A stretch of 64,000 bases of DNA from Gentiana macrophylla. Its lineage: Eukaryota; Streptophyta; Magnoliopsida; Gentianales; Gentianaceae. The stretch covers positions 64,816,583 through 64,880,582 of the forward strand of contig CM047808.1 in NCBI GenBank assembly GCA_026214975.1, read 5' to 3'. This document shows positions 8,918 through 22,400 of this stretch, piece by piece. The notes under the pieces were generated by a model. It did no database searches, had not been told where the DNA came from, and saw nothing but the letters and a program-made list of their open reading frames with translations. Position 1 is the stretch's first letter, and the number at the start of each line of letters is the position of its first letter. The translations under genes were made by a program, and so were the position numbers.

Positions 8918-10594
8918 AACCTCTACCGTAGACACACTAGCACCTCGAAGATCCACCAGGGAATGCTGTGAAACCAAAAGGTACACTGGCGTGTATCTCA
9001 TGGAAGATGAGGACCCTAGAACTTATGAGGAATTGCTATTAAGGCATGACCAAGAGAAATGGCTAGAAGCAATAAATTCTGAAATGGAATCCATGAAAGA
9101 CAACCAAGTTTGGAATTTGGTTGATCCACCTGAAGGAATAGTTCCTATAGGTTGCAAATGGGTCTTTAAGAGAAAGACCGACATGGACGGTAACTTGACT
9201 ACCTATAAGGCTAGGTTAATGGAAAAAGGTTATACGCAAAGACAATGAGTTGACTATGACAAAACTTTTTTGCCTGTTGCCATGTTGAAATCCATTATAA
9301 TTTTGCTCGCTATTGCAGCACACCATTAATACTAAATCTGGCAGATGGATGTGAAAACAACTTTCCTTAACGGAAACCTGTCTGAGGAGGTGTATATGAC
9401 ACAGCATGATGGTTTCACAACTAATGACGCCAAGAAGGTGTGTTAACTGCAAAGATCCATTTATGGATTAAAGCAAGCTTCTCGGAGTTGGAATATTCGC
9501 TTGGATGAGATAATGAAACAGTTTGATTTCATTAAGAACAAAGTTGAGCTCTGTGTTTACAAAAAGGTTATAGGGAGTGCCATTGTATTCCTAGTGCTTT
9601 ATGTAGAAGACATATTGCTTATAGGGAATGATGTGCCTATGTTACAGTTAGTCAAAGCTTGGTTATCCAAGAACCTCTCAATGAAGGACTTGGGTGACGT
9701 AGCCTGTATTCTAGGAATCATGATTTTTAGAGATAGATCTAAAAGGTTGCTTGGTCTGTCACAATCCACCTATATAGACAAGTTGCTGAGGAGATTTGGC
9801 ATGGAGCAGTCCAAGAGAGGATTGCTGCCCATGTCACATGTGGTCTATCTGTCGAAAGAAATGAGTCCTATGACAGAGGAGGAAAGGGCACAAATGAGTA
9901 GGATCCCTTAGGCTTCGGCTATCGGGTTTGTACGCCATGTTGTGCACTAGACCTGATGTCTCGTACCCTCTAAGTATGACTAGTAGGTACCAGTCCAACC
10001 CAGGTGATGGTCATTGGGTTGCAGTCAAGAATATTCTCAAGTACATGAGACGTACTAGGGATATGTTACTGGTTTTCGGGAATGATGATTTAGTATTACG
10101 AGGTTAGACAGATGCCTGTTTCCAAACTGAAAAGGATGACTTTAAGTCACAGTCTGGATTTGTTTTCATGATTAGCGGTGGAGAAGTGAGCTGAAAGAGT
10201 TCCAAGCAGGAGACTACTGCAGACTCTACAATGAAAGCCGAATACATAACAGCCTCGGAGGCGGCAAATGAAGCAGTTTGGATGAAGAAGTTCATTACTG
10301 AACTTGGTGTCGTTCCGTCCATTGAAGGACCAGTGCCATTTTAATATGATAACAATGGGGCGATATCTCAGTCAAAGGAACCAAGGTCTCATCAGAAGTC
10401 CAAACACGTGATATGGTGCTATCACTTGATTAGAGAGATAGTAGATAGAGGTGATGTAAAGATAGAGAAAGTCCATACGGATTATAACATGGCTGATCCG
10501 TTAACCAAGGCATTGTCACACGCAAAGCATGAGAAACATGTTCACATGCATTGGCTTAGGCATATGGTGATTGGCTTTAGGCCAAGTGGGATAT
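8918..10594 (+). pseudogene. Ty1/copia (Copia-A) reverse transcriptase-RNase H, degenerate
   Basis: This is the 3' part of a copia polyprotein; the 5' part was displaced left of the window by the chromovirus insertion. RT starts with QEKWLEAINSEMESM and GCKWVFKRK (about 9046-9176), then QMDVKT, LNGNL, EEVYM and YGLKQASRSWN. The catalytic box reads YVED (about 9600-9611), where YVDD is usual. RNase H shows the degenerate DACF, the region around SKQETTADS, the DNNGAI site and RSHQKSKH, then HTDYNMADPLTKAL near the end. Stops occur at about 9246, 9327-9336 and 9443, and frame changes near 9905 and 10190, so it is inactive. The product would have copied the element's RNA into DNA. PPT and LTR follow directly. 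It resembles the common Tnt1-like copia of dicots; the exact lineage is uncertain. Confidence 0.92.
10583..10592 (+). promoter_or_regulatory. Copia-A polypurine tract
   Basis: CAAGTGGGAT just upstream of the LTR start fits the copia consensus, degraded at the end. Moderately supported by position only. Confidence 0.55.
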
Positions 10595-12462
10595 TGTTGA
10601 ATAGGTGTCCTAAACCTAATCGGGTTGGACCGTATCCAACCGGGTCGGGTCGTTTACAGTCTATTTTAGTTCATGTAATAACCTTATTATGATTAATAAA
10701 AGCACTTTTGTTATTATATATTGTTTATCTTCATGTTATGGGTTTTATATATAGTAACGTCCCTAGTGTCTAACTGTGATAGAGAAACCATGATAGTGAT
10801 TATGGTTGATGATATCTGTAATCACTTTAACAAGTTTGATGCTAAAATGTCTCTAGTCGTATATATCATCAAATGGGACATTGATAGTATGATCAGACTA
10901 GTACGTATTGGATGTCTTCTATCTTATTGAAGATAGGGATAGGTCTCGTCTATCAAAGTGAAGAGACACTTTGACTGTAGTGGACGTGTATTAGAGGATG
11001 CGTACGTTAGACTGACCCACTTACATTATGTGTCACACTATGTGGCAGTTCTATAATTATCTTTAAGACCGGAGTCTTCATGGCATCACGGTGTGGATTG
11101 TCATGCTTTGACACTATTGAGATTTCCCCTATCCACAGGGCGATCATTCGGTAGTGATTGGGTGTGATATTGAATCATGCGGAGTATACATGTTTGGTCA
11201 TCCGGGAATCGCGTATCCTATTATTGGGAGTGAATATCCAAAATGACCTTCTTATAAGGAATGTCTAGCTCTCAAGAATCTTTACAAAGTGGGAGTAAAT
11301 GTGTTATTCCGAAAGAGCATGATATTCAGATTATAAGATCGATCGTTATTGTATTGACACTTGAGATACGATCGTATGGATATTATCTGGCAGAGTAGGA
11401 TTGTAATTTAAACGGTAACTATTTCACATGAAAGGTAGTAGTCATTGCATTTGACTCTTTCAATGATTGGGGGTCACGGTGTGTTGCTAGACGCTATCCC
11501 GTGATCGTTAGGTATGAAGGGCATTTTCGTAATTTACACTTTTGTCTTCGACCAACATATTTGGAAGCCTATTGGGTCACACACATATGAACAACGAGTC
11601 AGATTAAAATGTGGTTATAGTTGATAACCGAATAAGGTAAGTTTATCTCACGACTATAAAGGTTATAGTGGTAAATTAATAAGGTGATATTTATTTATTA
11701 TGAATAAATAAAATACAAGATATTAATTATACATAAATTGTATTAATTAAAGAATATTCTGGAAGCCAATTAATTGGCATTTAGGGTGCAGAAGACATGT
11801 GTATAAGATACACTTGGATTGTGCACTTTAATTAATAAGATTACCGTAATATTAATATTGGTTATTAATTGATGTTGGAAAAATAGATTTATGGTAATAA
11901 GATAAATATATATTCAATATAAGATATTGGTAATATTTAGATTTTATTTAATATAAGATATTATAATAAAAGAGATAAACCAATCTAAGTAATTTTCTTT
12001 ATTTTATTGGGAAAATGTTTTTCTCTTTCATCTATTTTCTAGAAAACTTCTCCTAATCAGATTAGGGGTATATAGGGCGCCACTCACCCTATATAAGAAA
12101 GGGTTAGCTAAATTGCTTTTACAACAAATTAGAAATTAATAGTTCATGAGTAAAATAGAGAGCTTCCAATAGAGAGTTAGATAGAGGGAAAAAGGCTGGT
12201 CTAGCAGACGGATTTTTCTGATAGCAATCCAAAGAGGATTCCGGCGAGGAGTTCGTGTGGAATATCAATAAAGGCCGGACGCGTGGACGGCTTGCGCAGA
12301 GTACTGCTCTCCATTGACGGTCAAAGCTTCGATCTTGTAGATCAGCCAAGGTATATATTTTGTCAAACTACTTAACGTGTTTATTGTGTTAAACGTAGAC
12401 GATCTTGGAAAAGGAAATCAAAATTTTAAATTCCGATGCGTTAAACTAGTGATTTCCTAACA
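10595..12462 (+). repeat. Copia-A 3' LTR
   Basis: The 1,868-bp LTR begins TGTTGAATAGGTGTCC after RNase H and ends GATTTCCTAACA. A solo copy of the same family lies at 15474-17282 with the same ends. It contains no gene. The likely promoter lies toward its 3' end, where CTATATAAGAAAGGG (about 12090) looks like a TATA region. Tat sequence on the opposite strand resumes at 12463. Confidence 0.9.
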
Positions 12463-12725
12463 CAAATAAAGTAAATAATATACTTTCGGAACATGTCCGA
12501 GACCGCATGACCTAGATATCCATCGGAATCTTCCTCTTCACTCGAGGATCTCATGTCAGAACAACACCTTTCATTTTGATAGTGGCTACGCAGTAGCTCC
12601 TAGCTGCTTCCATATCCACCTTAACCTCGACCGACCCTTCTGCGGTGGGAACTTTAAACTGATATGAGCTGGGGAGATCACAGCTCGAAGATTAATCATG
12701 TCCGGTCTTCCCATGATGATGTTAT
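12463..12725 (-). pseudogene. Tat-type Ty3/gypsy protease, C-terminal part
   Basis: Read on the minus strand, this gives NIIMGRP followed by degraded AVISPAHISLKFP and VKVDMEAARSYCVATIKMKG. This is the end of the aspartic protease and the linker typical of Tat-lineage gypsy elements, where ILGRP, HLxxKFP and AxxCY are conserved. The protease N-terminal half lies at 17,288-17,578. Three insertions now separate the parts. The 12,463 edge is the Copia-A insertion point. Frame changes are present, so it is non-functional. Confidence 0.8.
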
Positions 12726-14105
12726 TGTTGAGTATTTTTGTTGATATATTTTAAAATATTTATTTTGAGATATATCATGTAATTATATTTACAATTAATT
12801 ATGTTTTGTGAAATGATTGAAAATTAATCTTTTATGTGTCACATTATTTACTATTATTATTATTTATTATTACTACCTTATATATATATAATGTATTATA
12901 TTGGATTTAAGTTTTTTTTAAGGCATGATTTACTAACTTCCGGTTCTCTGGCCTGTTGCCAAATAGTTTCTTATAATATTTGATATATCCCACCTGAACC
13001 CTACACCTCCCAATTCTATACTATTGCCACCCCAACCTCCTAGAATACTGCATCACATCTCTATCTATTTCCTTTCAATTATTTACTTTCAACCCCAAAC
13101 GTCCATATCCTCACTTCTCTCTATAAACCTTTCTCTTTCCTTTCAACAGAGTCATTAATTCTCTGTAAACAAAATGTCTCTTTTCCATTTCCTCTCCCCA
13201 ATACTCTGTTAATCTAAACGGCTATCTTCTTCTCCTTTGAGATAATTCCTGAGCACTTTTTTTCTCTGTTGAATCTGCTCCTTGATCAAATTGAAGAAAA
13301 AAAAAAAGCTCTCACCTTTCTGTGGCCTCTGACCATACAAGAAGGTTCTCTGGTGCTTTGAAGGCAATTTAATGAAGAAAGCTTTGAGCTTTGATGATGA
13401 AAGAGGACTGCTAAGACCGATGAGGTAAATTCGAGGTCAATGATGCACGAATAGAGCCATACACAAATCTGAAATGAAAAAGGTGCTATCTTTCATTCTT
13501 TCCTTTCTCTTTCTCGATTTGGCCTTCTTTTGATTGTTTAATTTCTTGTCCGTATCTGCATGTCTGTAATCTACTCTCTATCTTGGATCTAAATCTGTGA
13601 TTTCATGTTTATGGGTGATACCGTAACATTTTCATGCCTATGTCCGACTTCAAAAGTAATACTGAATCTTTATTTGACATTAATGTGTTGGTCGAACTCT
13701 TCTAAATAAAAATGTCTCTTTCTTATATATATAATATTAGTATTACTATTTTTTCTGCAAACAGTAAAAGTTTTTATCTCTCTTTGTGTATGTCCATATT
13801 GAGACAAATTAAATACTTGTCTAAAAAAAATCTTGGTAAAATATTTAGTTTACACGTTGTTAGTCTTTTAGTCTTTTGTCTCAAAACCATTTAAGCCATA
13901 TATATAAAATGTGATGTCTTAGTATTGTATCTGTTTGTGCTTCTCGTGATATATATACTTTATTAGTTGATGTTTCTATGTTAATGCTTTGCTTTTGGTA
14001 AAATGTCTTGTCTTCTCTATTCCTTTCTCTTCATGTATAATCAAATAAATATTTACACTTGGATCCTTTTAAAAGAAGCAGCAAGTCTTCTGCATGTCAT
14101 TTTGT

Positions 14106-14107
<2 letters not shown>

Positions 14108-14148
<41 letters not shown>
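14108..14148 (+). repeat. (AT)n microsatellite
   Basis: About 20 AT dinucleotides in a row inside the SIRE-like LTR. Confidence 0.95.
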
Positions 14149-14151
<3 letters not shown>

Positions 14152-15392
14152 TTCTTTTATTTGATATGCTGCAACCTTGTGTGTGTGAGTAATATTTAAG
14201 TCTTCTGTATACTACTGCATATGTGTAATGTATGTCACTCTCACACACAACACTCTTTGATGTGTGTATAGCCGTTGGTAAATCTTGTCTTGACTTGATC
14301 TAGCCGTTGCTCTCTTTCTCTGAATTGTTACTGCACAATACTTTGTTATATTTCTTGAAATCTTCTAATCTGTGTATCAAGTGTGCAGTATATATATATG
14401 CCCAGCTCTACATTGCAGTGACCAAGCAATTACAGATTGAAAATGCAATTGAAAGAAATTGGAGCTTAGTAATTGCAGGCTCACAAAATGCAATGAAATA
14501 ACCTTGGTCAATCTTTTGTTCTCAAACAACAACTCAAAGTCTCTCAAGGTGTTCTCAAGAGCTTGAAACAAGTGGAAAAGCTTGGAGCTAGTAGACGCAA
14601 GTAGAGTAGGAGTTAGGTTTGAGTGTTTGAAAGTTATTTCGGAGTGTAATTTGTGAGGCACGAACATTGTAAGTGAGGATAGTTTTTGTAACACAAACAC
14701 TTGAGTGATATACTTGTATAAGTGAGGAATTGTGTTAGAAAGAGCTGATGCACTTCCTGTTCGAGTTCATCAAGCCTTGTATAGGCTGCTCCTACTTGGT
14801 GGTGGTTCAACACACAAGGCTGTGTGTGTTGGGAAAGTGCTGAAGGACTGGACCGGTGCTGTTGTGGTCTGCACTTTCATCGTCTTCACGAAGCTGTAGG
14901 CTTCGGGTTTTTGGTAACTTTTGTATAACTCTTGTTACTTAGTAGATTTAGTATAGCTTGGTCTAGTTGTACTTGAATCTACGGTTCAAGTGTTGTTCTA
15001 AGCTTGGCTTGGATTAACACTTGGTGTGATTCAAGTAAAACTTACCACTTGTGGTTGTTTTACTTGGATTGCTTGTTTTGTTTGCTCTATCACTTAGGAT
15101 CTGCATGCTAGTCTGAAAAACTAAAATCTTGAAAGTGTTTGGTATTACCTTATCAACTCAAACACTTAGGCTGAAATCTGCATGCTAGTTTAATACACCT
15201 AACTGAACTAAAACCTGGATTGATTGCTACATGTTAGGTTCTATATAGATCACCTAGACAACTAGGATAACTTGGCTTTCATATAGTTAAATTAAACAGT
15301 CTTCCGCCTGTTTAATTAACTGAAACTAAGTTGTAACTCTGATTTATGCTTTAACTGTTTTAGAATCGAAAAATCGGTAATTACTCTATTCA

Positions 15393-15412
15393 CCCCCCCC
15401 CCCCCCCCCCCT
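15393..15412 (+). repeat. Poly-C tract of 20 bases
   Basis: An expanded form of the CACCCCCC stretch normal near the end of SIRE-like LTRs; the copy at 35.3 kb has only seven to eight C. Confidence 0.95.
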
Positions 15413-15446
15413 CTAGAGTAATTTATTGTGCGTTTACGATCCAACA

Positions 15447-15473
15447 TTTATATGCTGCTAGGGCCATGACCAC
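15447..15473 (-). pseudogene. 27-bp Tat protease sliver between two insertions
   Basis: On the minus strand this reads as VMALAAY, which joins the protease at 17,288 to the NIIMGRP segment at 12,725. It is the only host sequence left between the two solo LTRs and shows they are independent insertions. Confidence 0.7.
15469..15473 (+). repeat. Target site duplication, left (ACCAC)
   Basis: ACCAC precedes the solo LTR and matches 17283-17287 exactly. Confidence 0.92.
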
Positions 15474-17282
15474 TGTTGAATAGGTGTCCTAAACCCAACC
15501 GGGTTTGACCGGATCCGACCGGGTCGGGTCGTTTGCAGTTTATTTTAGTTCATGTAATTAATAAAAGCACTTATGTTATTATATATTGTTTATCTTCATA
15601 TTATTTGTTGTACATATATTTTAACGTCCCTAGTGTCAAACTGTGATAGAGAAACCATGATAGCGATTATGATTGATGAGATCTCTAATCACTTTAATAA
15701 GTTTGGTGTTTAAATGTCACTAGTCTTAAGTACTGTCAAATAGGACATTGATAGTATAATTAGACTAAAGACGTATTGGATGTCTTCATCTTATAGAAGG
15801 TAGGGATAGATCTCGCCTATCGAAGTGTAGAGACACTTGGGTATGACGTGGGGCGTGTATTAGAGAATGCGTGACGTTAGGGACCGACTCCACTTACATT
15901 AAGTGTCACACTATGTGAGGTTGTGTAATTATCTTTTAGATCGGAGTCTTCATGGCATCACGGTGTGGATTGTCATGCTTTGACACTATTGAGATTTCCC
16001 CTATCCACAGGGCGATCATGCGGTAGTGATTGGGTATGATATTGAAGCATGCGGAGTATACATGTTTGGTCTTCTGGGAATCGCGTATCCTATGATTGGG
16101 ATTGAATATCCGAAATTGCCTTCTTATAAGGAATGTCTAGCTCTCGAGAATCTTTGCAACTTGGGAGTAAATGTGTTATTCCGAGAGAGCATGTTATCCA
16201 GATTATAAGATACGATCGTTAATGTATTGACACTCGAGATACGATCGTATTGATATTATTACCGCAATAGGATTGTAAGTTATACTGTAACTGCTTCACA
16301 TGAAAGGTAGTAGTCATTGCTTTTGACTCTTCCGATGATTGGTCACGATTGTGTGTTCTTTGACCATCCCGTGATCGTTAGTCATGAAGGGAATTTTCGT
16401 AATTTGCACTTTGTGTCTACGGCCAACATATTCGGAAGCCTATCGGGTCATACACATATGAACATCGAGTCGGATTAAAATTCGGTTATAGTTGATAACC
16501 AAATAAAGAATGTTTATCTCTAGACTATAAATGTTATAGTGATAACTTAATATTGTGCTATTTATTTATTATGAATAAATAAAAGACAAGATATTAATTA
16601 TATACAAATTATATTAATTAAAGAATATTCTGGATGCCAACTAATTGACATATGGGGTGCCACATCTTAGGGTATAAGATACACTTGGATTGTGAACTTT
16701 AATTAATAAGATTACCATAATATTACAATTGGATATTAATTGATTTTGGAAAAATAGATTTATGGTAATAAGATAAGTATAATCAATATAAGATATTGAC
16801 AATATTTAGATATTATATAATATAAGATATTATAATAAAAGAGATAAATCAATATAATTAATTTTTCTTATTTTATTGGGAAAATGTTTTTTCTCCTCCA
16901 CTCTAGTTAGGGGCGCCACCTCCACTATAAATAAGAGGTGGGTGTCAAGCTCTTTTGTTCATCACAATTGCAAGAAGTAATAATTCTTGTGTAAAATAGA
17001 GAGCATCCTATAGAGAGTTTGAGAGAGAGGAAAAAGGCAGGTCTTGAAACCGGAGTTTTCTAATAGCAAACCAAGAAGGATTCCGGTGAGGAGTTCGTGT
17101 GGATCAACGATAGAGCCCGGACACATGGAATCGACGTTGACGGTGAAAGTGACGATCTTATAGATCATCCAAGGTATAACCGTCAAACTACTTAACGTGT
17201 TTATTGCATTAAACGAAGAACGATCTAGAAAAGGATATCAAAAATTTAAATTCCACTGCACTAAACTAGTGATTTCCTAACA
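15474..17282 (+). mobile_element. Solo LTR of the Copia-A family
   Basis: This 1,809-bp unit is collinear with the Copia-A 3' LTR at 10595-12462, shares TGTTGAATAGG and TTTCCTAACA ends, and is flanked by perfect ACCAC duplications. No internal sequence remains, so it arose by LTR-LTR recombination. It lies in the Tat protease. A TATA-like CACTATAAATAAG occurs near 16,922. Confidence 0.93.
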
Positions 17283-17287
17283 ACCAC
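17283..17287 (+). repeat. Target site duplication, right (ACCAC)
   Basis: Matches 15469-15473 exactly. Confidence 0.92.
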
Positions 17288-17578
17288 GACATAGATTACC
17301 ATTAGGGTCCTTCCCCCTTGGTTCTCGTCCAAACGTGGTGGCTAGACTTATCATCCCCATGCGATGAATTGGGGGTCTGGCAAAATCGAACAGCGTAGCA
17401 GAAACATGTGTCAACTCTGAATCTTTTAACTTCATGGATTGAAAGACTGAGTAATAGAGGACGTTGACGGAACATCCCGTGTCTACTTCATTAGGTTCTT
17501 GTGCACCATGGCCTCTATGACAAGTCCTTCATTATTTATAACCCAAGAGAGTGGGTCTCGGGGACCATAGGTTACCTC
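17288..17578 (-). pseudogene. Tat-type Ty3/gypsy aspartic protease, active-site half
   Basis: The minus strand reads VDTGCSVNVLYY, the protease active site (D-T-G), then VFQSMKLKDSEL, FARPPIHRMGMISL and TFGREPRG. This pattern (DTGSS, LYY, GF, G-I-L-P-V-TLG) is characteristic of Tat-group gypsy protease, which cuts the Gag-Pol precursor. The reading continues at 15,447 and 12,725 on the left. Upstream coding resumes at 26,914 on the right, beyond the 9.3-kb insertion. Stops occur upstream of the active site. The protein is not functional. Confidence 0.85.
17574..17578 (+). repeat. Target site duplication, left (ACCTC)
   Basis: ACCTC precedes TGTTAGGTG and matches 26914-26918 exactly. Confidence 0.9.
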
Positions 17579-19392
17579 TGTTAGGTGTAATGCCCGAAAG
17601 ACAATTTTGTAATTGTTTTATTTAATAAATGAAATGATATTATTATTCATATTTATTATTCTCATATTCACCGATGTGATAATAGTATTTACACTACAGA
17701 AAACCCTAAAGTATATCATCTATGTAATCACTTAACTCAGTTTATGGGATATACACGGGAGGATTGAGTTAGTAAGATGTACATAAAATACAATTAGCCC
17801 GTAGTGAAGTTAATCGAGAGTATCGGGTCTCTCCTTTAACGTACTATTAATGTGCCCAGAACACAATAGGTGTGATTGTCTTATCCGACTTTCGGTTATG
17901 AGAACCTAGTGGGGCATTTATATATGATAGATATATCATATAAATTTTGGACCGATTTTGATTGAAGTTCACGATATAATTCCGTGAATCGAGAAGTCTT
18001 ATCGAATCAATCGATGATCATATTTATGGATATATCTTAATCACGAGGTGATCACGATCAATCGATTGAATGAGTATGAGGTTTGACTTGACGGTTAAGG
18101 ATTACACCGAAGTGCGTGATCTCGAATTACCTCATCTTGGCATTGTCTTGGATTGAGTGAGTAGTGCGTGTTATCACGATCACGGAATCCATTCCTTCCA
18201 TTTCTGGAAGTAGATAAGCGATTCTTTATTTGTTAATCCTAAGCGATCGATCGTGCGATTTCATATTGCACCGATTAGCTACCAAAGGAGTTGTATGAAT
18301 TAATTGATCACTGGGGGTTAATGGTAAATAATGATAAGAGGTTCTAAAAGGGTTAACGGTAACTTCACGATTTAGATTGGACAATCATGGAGGATTAATC
18401 CATATGTAATGATTATATCAATGGACGCTTATTATCATTCTCATGAGGAGATAAATATAATCTCATAATCGGAGGAGTGCAGTCACGGGATTATGATGGC
18501 ATATTCATGTGATTGATTTATCGAATATAATTATTCTGTTCTTAAGATAATTATTTATTTGAGTTATCGGAGCCGCTAATTATTAGTCCATATTCCCGAC
18601 GTGCTCCATATAAGCATAAATATTCCGGACGTCGAATCACGATAATTTTAATTTAGTTCTTGTTAGAATTTAATTAAAACGATATGTGAATTATTTGTTT
18701 AATGGACTATTAAATTATTTGGGATAAATAATTAAATATGTGAAAATTAGATTTTTCATAATCTTGGCCCAATTAGTGTGTTATGGCCGAAAATTATTTT
18801 GACTAGGTCAGAAGGGAATTTTCGGCCAAGGTGTTGTTTTATGCAACAAGAAATTAGTTTTCTTGTGTATTAATAAGACATGTGCAAGACAAAATATTTT
18901 TGGATAAATATTTATGATAAGAAATAAAGATAAAGATTATTCTAGATTTGTTTAGAATATTTTGGGATTATCTTTTATTTTTGGATTTATTTATTTGCAA
19001 AATAAAATCCTTGGAGACACGCGGATTCTCTCCAATATAAAGAGAGTTATAACTCATAACACAACATAAATTTCGACTTTCACCTCTTAGAGAGGAGGAA
19101 GAAAAATTTCGCCAAGGGAAGTGGGGAAAATCTTGGAGGTTTTTTCCAGTGGCAGATAACGGAAGGATTCGAGACGAGGATTTACTTCCACCGGGAGTTG
19201 CTCGGATCACACGTCTGCGGAAGATCGTGGTACTCTTCACACCATCTTTTGTTTGCGGTTCTTCTACTTGGATTTTGTGATCCAAGAGGTATGATCTACA
19301 ACCCTCAGTAGATATAGATCTAGTTATTTTATTACGTGTAATTTATAGATCTAAATCCTTAAATCGCTCCATTGCGGATGGTATTACTAACA
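17579..19392 (+). repeat. 5' LTR of the 9.3-kb element
   Basis: 1,814 bp, TGTTAGGTGTAATGCC...GTATTACTAACA. A likely promoter lies near 19,035, where CCAATATAAAGAGAG resembles a CAAT/TATA pair. No gene. Confidence 0.92.
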
Positions 19393-19406
19393 GATGGTAT
19401 CGATCG
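19393..19406 (+). promoter_or_regulatory. Degenerate primer-binding site
   Basis: TGGTATC at 19,395-19,401 matches the first 7 nt of the initiator-Met site, then GATCGC replaces AGAGC. A CAG read as CGAT would explain the mismatch (see findings). Confidence 0.5.
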
Positions 19407-22400
19407 CTTTGGTGATCTATATTTATACGTATAAAATATTAGATCTGTGGAGTGAAAGATGTAGATTTTTGTCCCAATTTTTATAGGGGCGATGCATATA
19501 TGTATTGTTTTTATGTTGCGATTGTTGTGGTTTGAAGAGATGGATTGGGGTTTGTACTGTTTACCCGTAGATCTGTTTTGTAGCTCTTTTGATTAGTATC
19601 AATTGAGCATATGATGTGTAATTTAATTTTATGCAACTTGAAAATTGTAAAGATGGCTACTTTGTAATTTTAAATTTGTTCCGGGTTCGTGACGGCGAAG
19701 ATCATTATGTTGAAGATCATCAAGAAGGTAAAACGGGAGGAGGCCGATTGTTGTTTTTTTTGTTTGTCACGGCACAATTTTTTTTTTATTTTGCTGCAGC
19801 TTCAAAATATGCTTTAGGGTTGCTGATTTTTTTTTTTGGACATCTGCCGTGACATGCTGTAACAAAAAAAAAATATTTTTTATTGACTTTGGCCGAGGGC
19901 GTGTTAACAAAAAAAAAATTATAAAACAATTTGATAATATCGATATTTTTTATAATATATTGGTATATTACGGCCTCCTCCTTCGTCGTTCGTGGTTCGT
20001 GTCGAGATCGAAGTTTTGAAGATCCGGAAGTTTTCAAGATCAAGATCAAAGATCGAGATTTGAAGACTTAGATTAAATTTTTACTTTTCCTTAGAAAATA
20101 CGTTAGTCGAAGTCAACGATCCATCTCGGTGTTTAAATTTTCCGCAATTTATTTTTTATGTGTTTGATCATAAAATAGATATAAAATCGGAATTGATACT
20201 GACATCGTCATATCATAAATCCACTCCATGCATACATGTAGAATTTTAATTTTGGTAATTAAAATAGGCATGTATACAAACTCGCGACATTAGTTGAAAT
20301 TTAATTAATACGTGGTAATTAATTAATTTAGTAACTAATTAAAGATCCGAGGATGGGTTATGAAATCGTTAAACCTTTTCGGTGTGTGTTCTCGGTGAAC
20401 CGCCTTAAAAGCCCAAACGAGATCACGTTTTCAATTCGTAGTGTCTACCAGATTGAATGATGGTAAAACAACAATAAATCTTGGATAAAGACGGTTCGCC
20501 TATAGGTTGGGTGGTCAACCGACTTAACCCTCCTAGTGTGATGTATGCACGGGGGTCCGGCAAGACTAAGCTACACTGGAGAGCGGAGGGGTGATTCCTT
20601 CTTATCTCAATAGGGCTCTCTTGACCCAATTTCGTCCGACTGTCACATATGTTCCAACGAATAGGACGGGTAGGCTTGCCTACGTTACCGACACCATTTG
20701 GAATCCTTGATTTGATGTGCTTTTATATTAACATCAAAAAGACGTGGTTAGTTAACCCACCACCACTTCCAAAATATTGAGTGGGAGTGGGGGAGGCGAC
20801 AGCCAACCCCACGGCCTCTACTATAGATACAAGTAAGTGAGAGAAGGGTGACGCCTCGCGGCACTTTGATTTCGTCCCCCTACGGATAATGTTCACCCCT
20901 ATCAACATTCATGGCTTGGTCTCCGTAAGGATAGGATTTCCGGGTACTCGTCAAGTCACTGACCTATCCTACGACGGCACACTCGGGGCGTACCTAAGAG
21001 ATCCGATATAGTAGGTCACACTCATCAAGGGTATTCTTGATAATACCTAGGCTAAAAAAGGAAGGTATTCAATGAATAAAGGGATGTCCGATTCTCACAA
21101 GTTATTCATTGATGAGATTGTCTCGATTTAACCGTCATCTCTTTGACCTACCCTACGGAGGCACTGAGATGCGAGGTTAAAACCTTGGAATGGTAGAGTA
21201 GAATTACTTATAGTTTACAATTCCTAAAATAAAATAATATAGTAGTATTAAACTTGAATTAATATATGTCATTTTATTTACAGCATTATATCCCTTACTA
21301 AATTGCTTAAAATTTATAATTGACTAGTATTGACTTCTTTAAAAAGTAGAGAGTAACTAGGACGTTGAACTAGTTAATCGATAATGCAATTAATTTTCGA
21401 AAGAGATATTTCCTCTTAAGCCTTTTAAAACTAGAGTGACATATAGTTATGTCACTAGCATCACTCGTGTTAAACGAGATACAATCTTAGTTTGATCAAA
21501 GATAATTTCGGACTTTAAAATTCTTCTAGTGAATTTTGAGTGTGTAGTGATTACACAAGTAATTTTCTAATTGAAAAATCAGAAAATCACGAAGTGTTAC
21601 TAGTTGAACGATATTTGGAATCGATGAACTAGTGGGAGCTTTATGATTTGTTGTTTTTTTAGAACATTAGAAAAGTGTAACTAAGTACACACGTAATCAT
21701 TCTAATTGAAAAACCGGGAAGTCATGAAATGTCGCTAGTTGGACGATATTTGGCATCGATGAACTAGTGGGAGTTCTATGATTTGTTGTTTTTCTGGAAA
21801 CATTGGAACTATGTACGAAAGATTTTCTAATAGAAAAAATCGGAAAATCATAAAAAAAAAATAAAGCATTGCTCGTTAGACGGTATTTGGAACCGATAAA
21901 CTAGTGGGAGCTTTAATGTTATGATTTGTTGTTTTACTGGTATATTAGAAAATCCGAGAAGTCCCGATGAGTAACACTCAAATAGACATCCCACGGTTCA
22001 AGAGTAGTGTCTCACTCAAACGAACCGCTTGTTCAAGATCAAGTTTCCATTCACGGAAAGAATGGGAGAATATGTCTAAAAGTGTTAGCCATCTAAAAGC
22101 GAGAAAACTTTAAGGCTGAACCGAAAATTAATTAACTGAAAATGATAGGATAAGGACAGTGATTTTGAATCACCAACCTATGAATCCTTGCCGATTTTCT
22201 CGAGCTAAGTTCTTTGGAAGAACAAGGTAGCGGTGCATTTAATGATTAAAAGAGTAAACAACGGGCAGTTAATTTTAGCAAAAATAGTGGGAGAGATATG
22301 AGGAAATGAATCTCGGATTCAATCCTTGGATATCGTAGAAGATTTATTTTTCTGTTTTCAAAATTCGTTTGAACGAATGGATTCACCTTCTATTCGATAA

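Larger units (their letters stand above)
12726..15446 (+). mobile_element. SIRE-like solo LTR 1 (2.7 kb)
   Basis: A 2,721-bp unit with TGTTGAGT...CGATCCAACA ends is inserted in the Tat protease. It is flanked by GTTAT (12721-12725) and TTTAT (15447-15451), a 5-bp duplication with one mismatch. The end TATTCACCCCC...TCTAGAG...CGATCCAACA is typical of Maximus/SIRE copia LTRs and matches the 35,347 end. It has no PBS, no polypurine tract and no pol motif, so I read it as a solo LTR. Inside are a TATA-like CTCTATAAACC (about 13,121), an (AT) microsatellite (14,108-14,148) and a run of 20 C (15,393-15,412). Short ORFs have no recognisable product. Confidence 0.78.
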
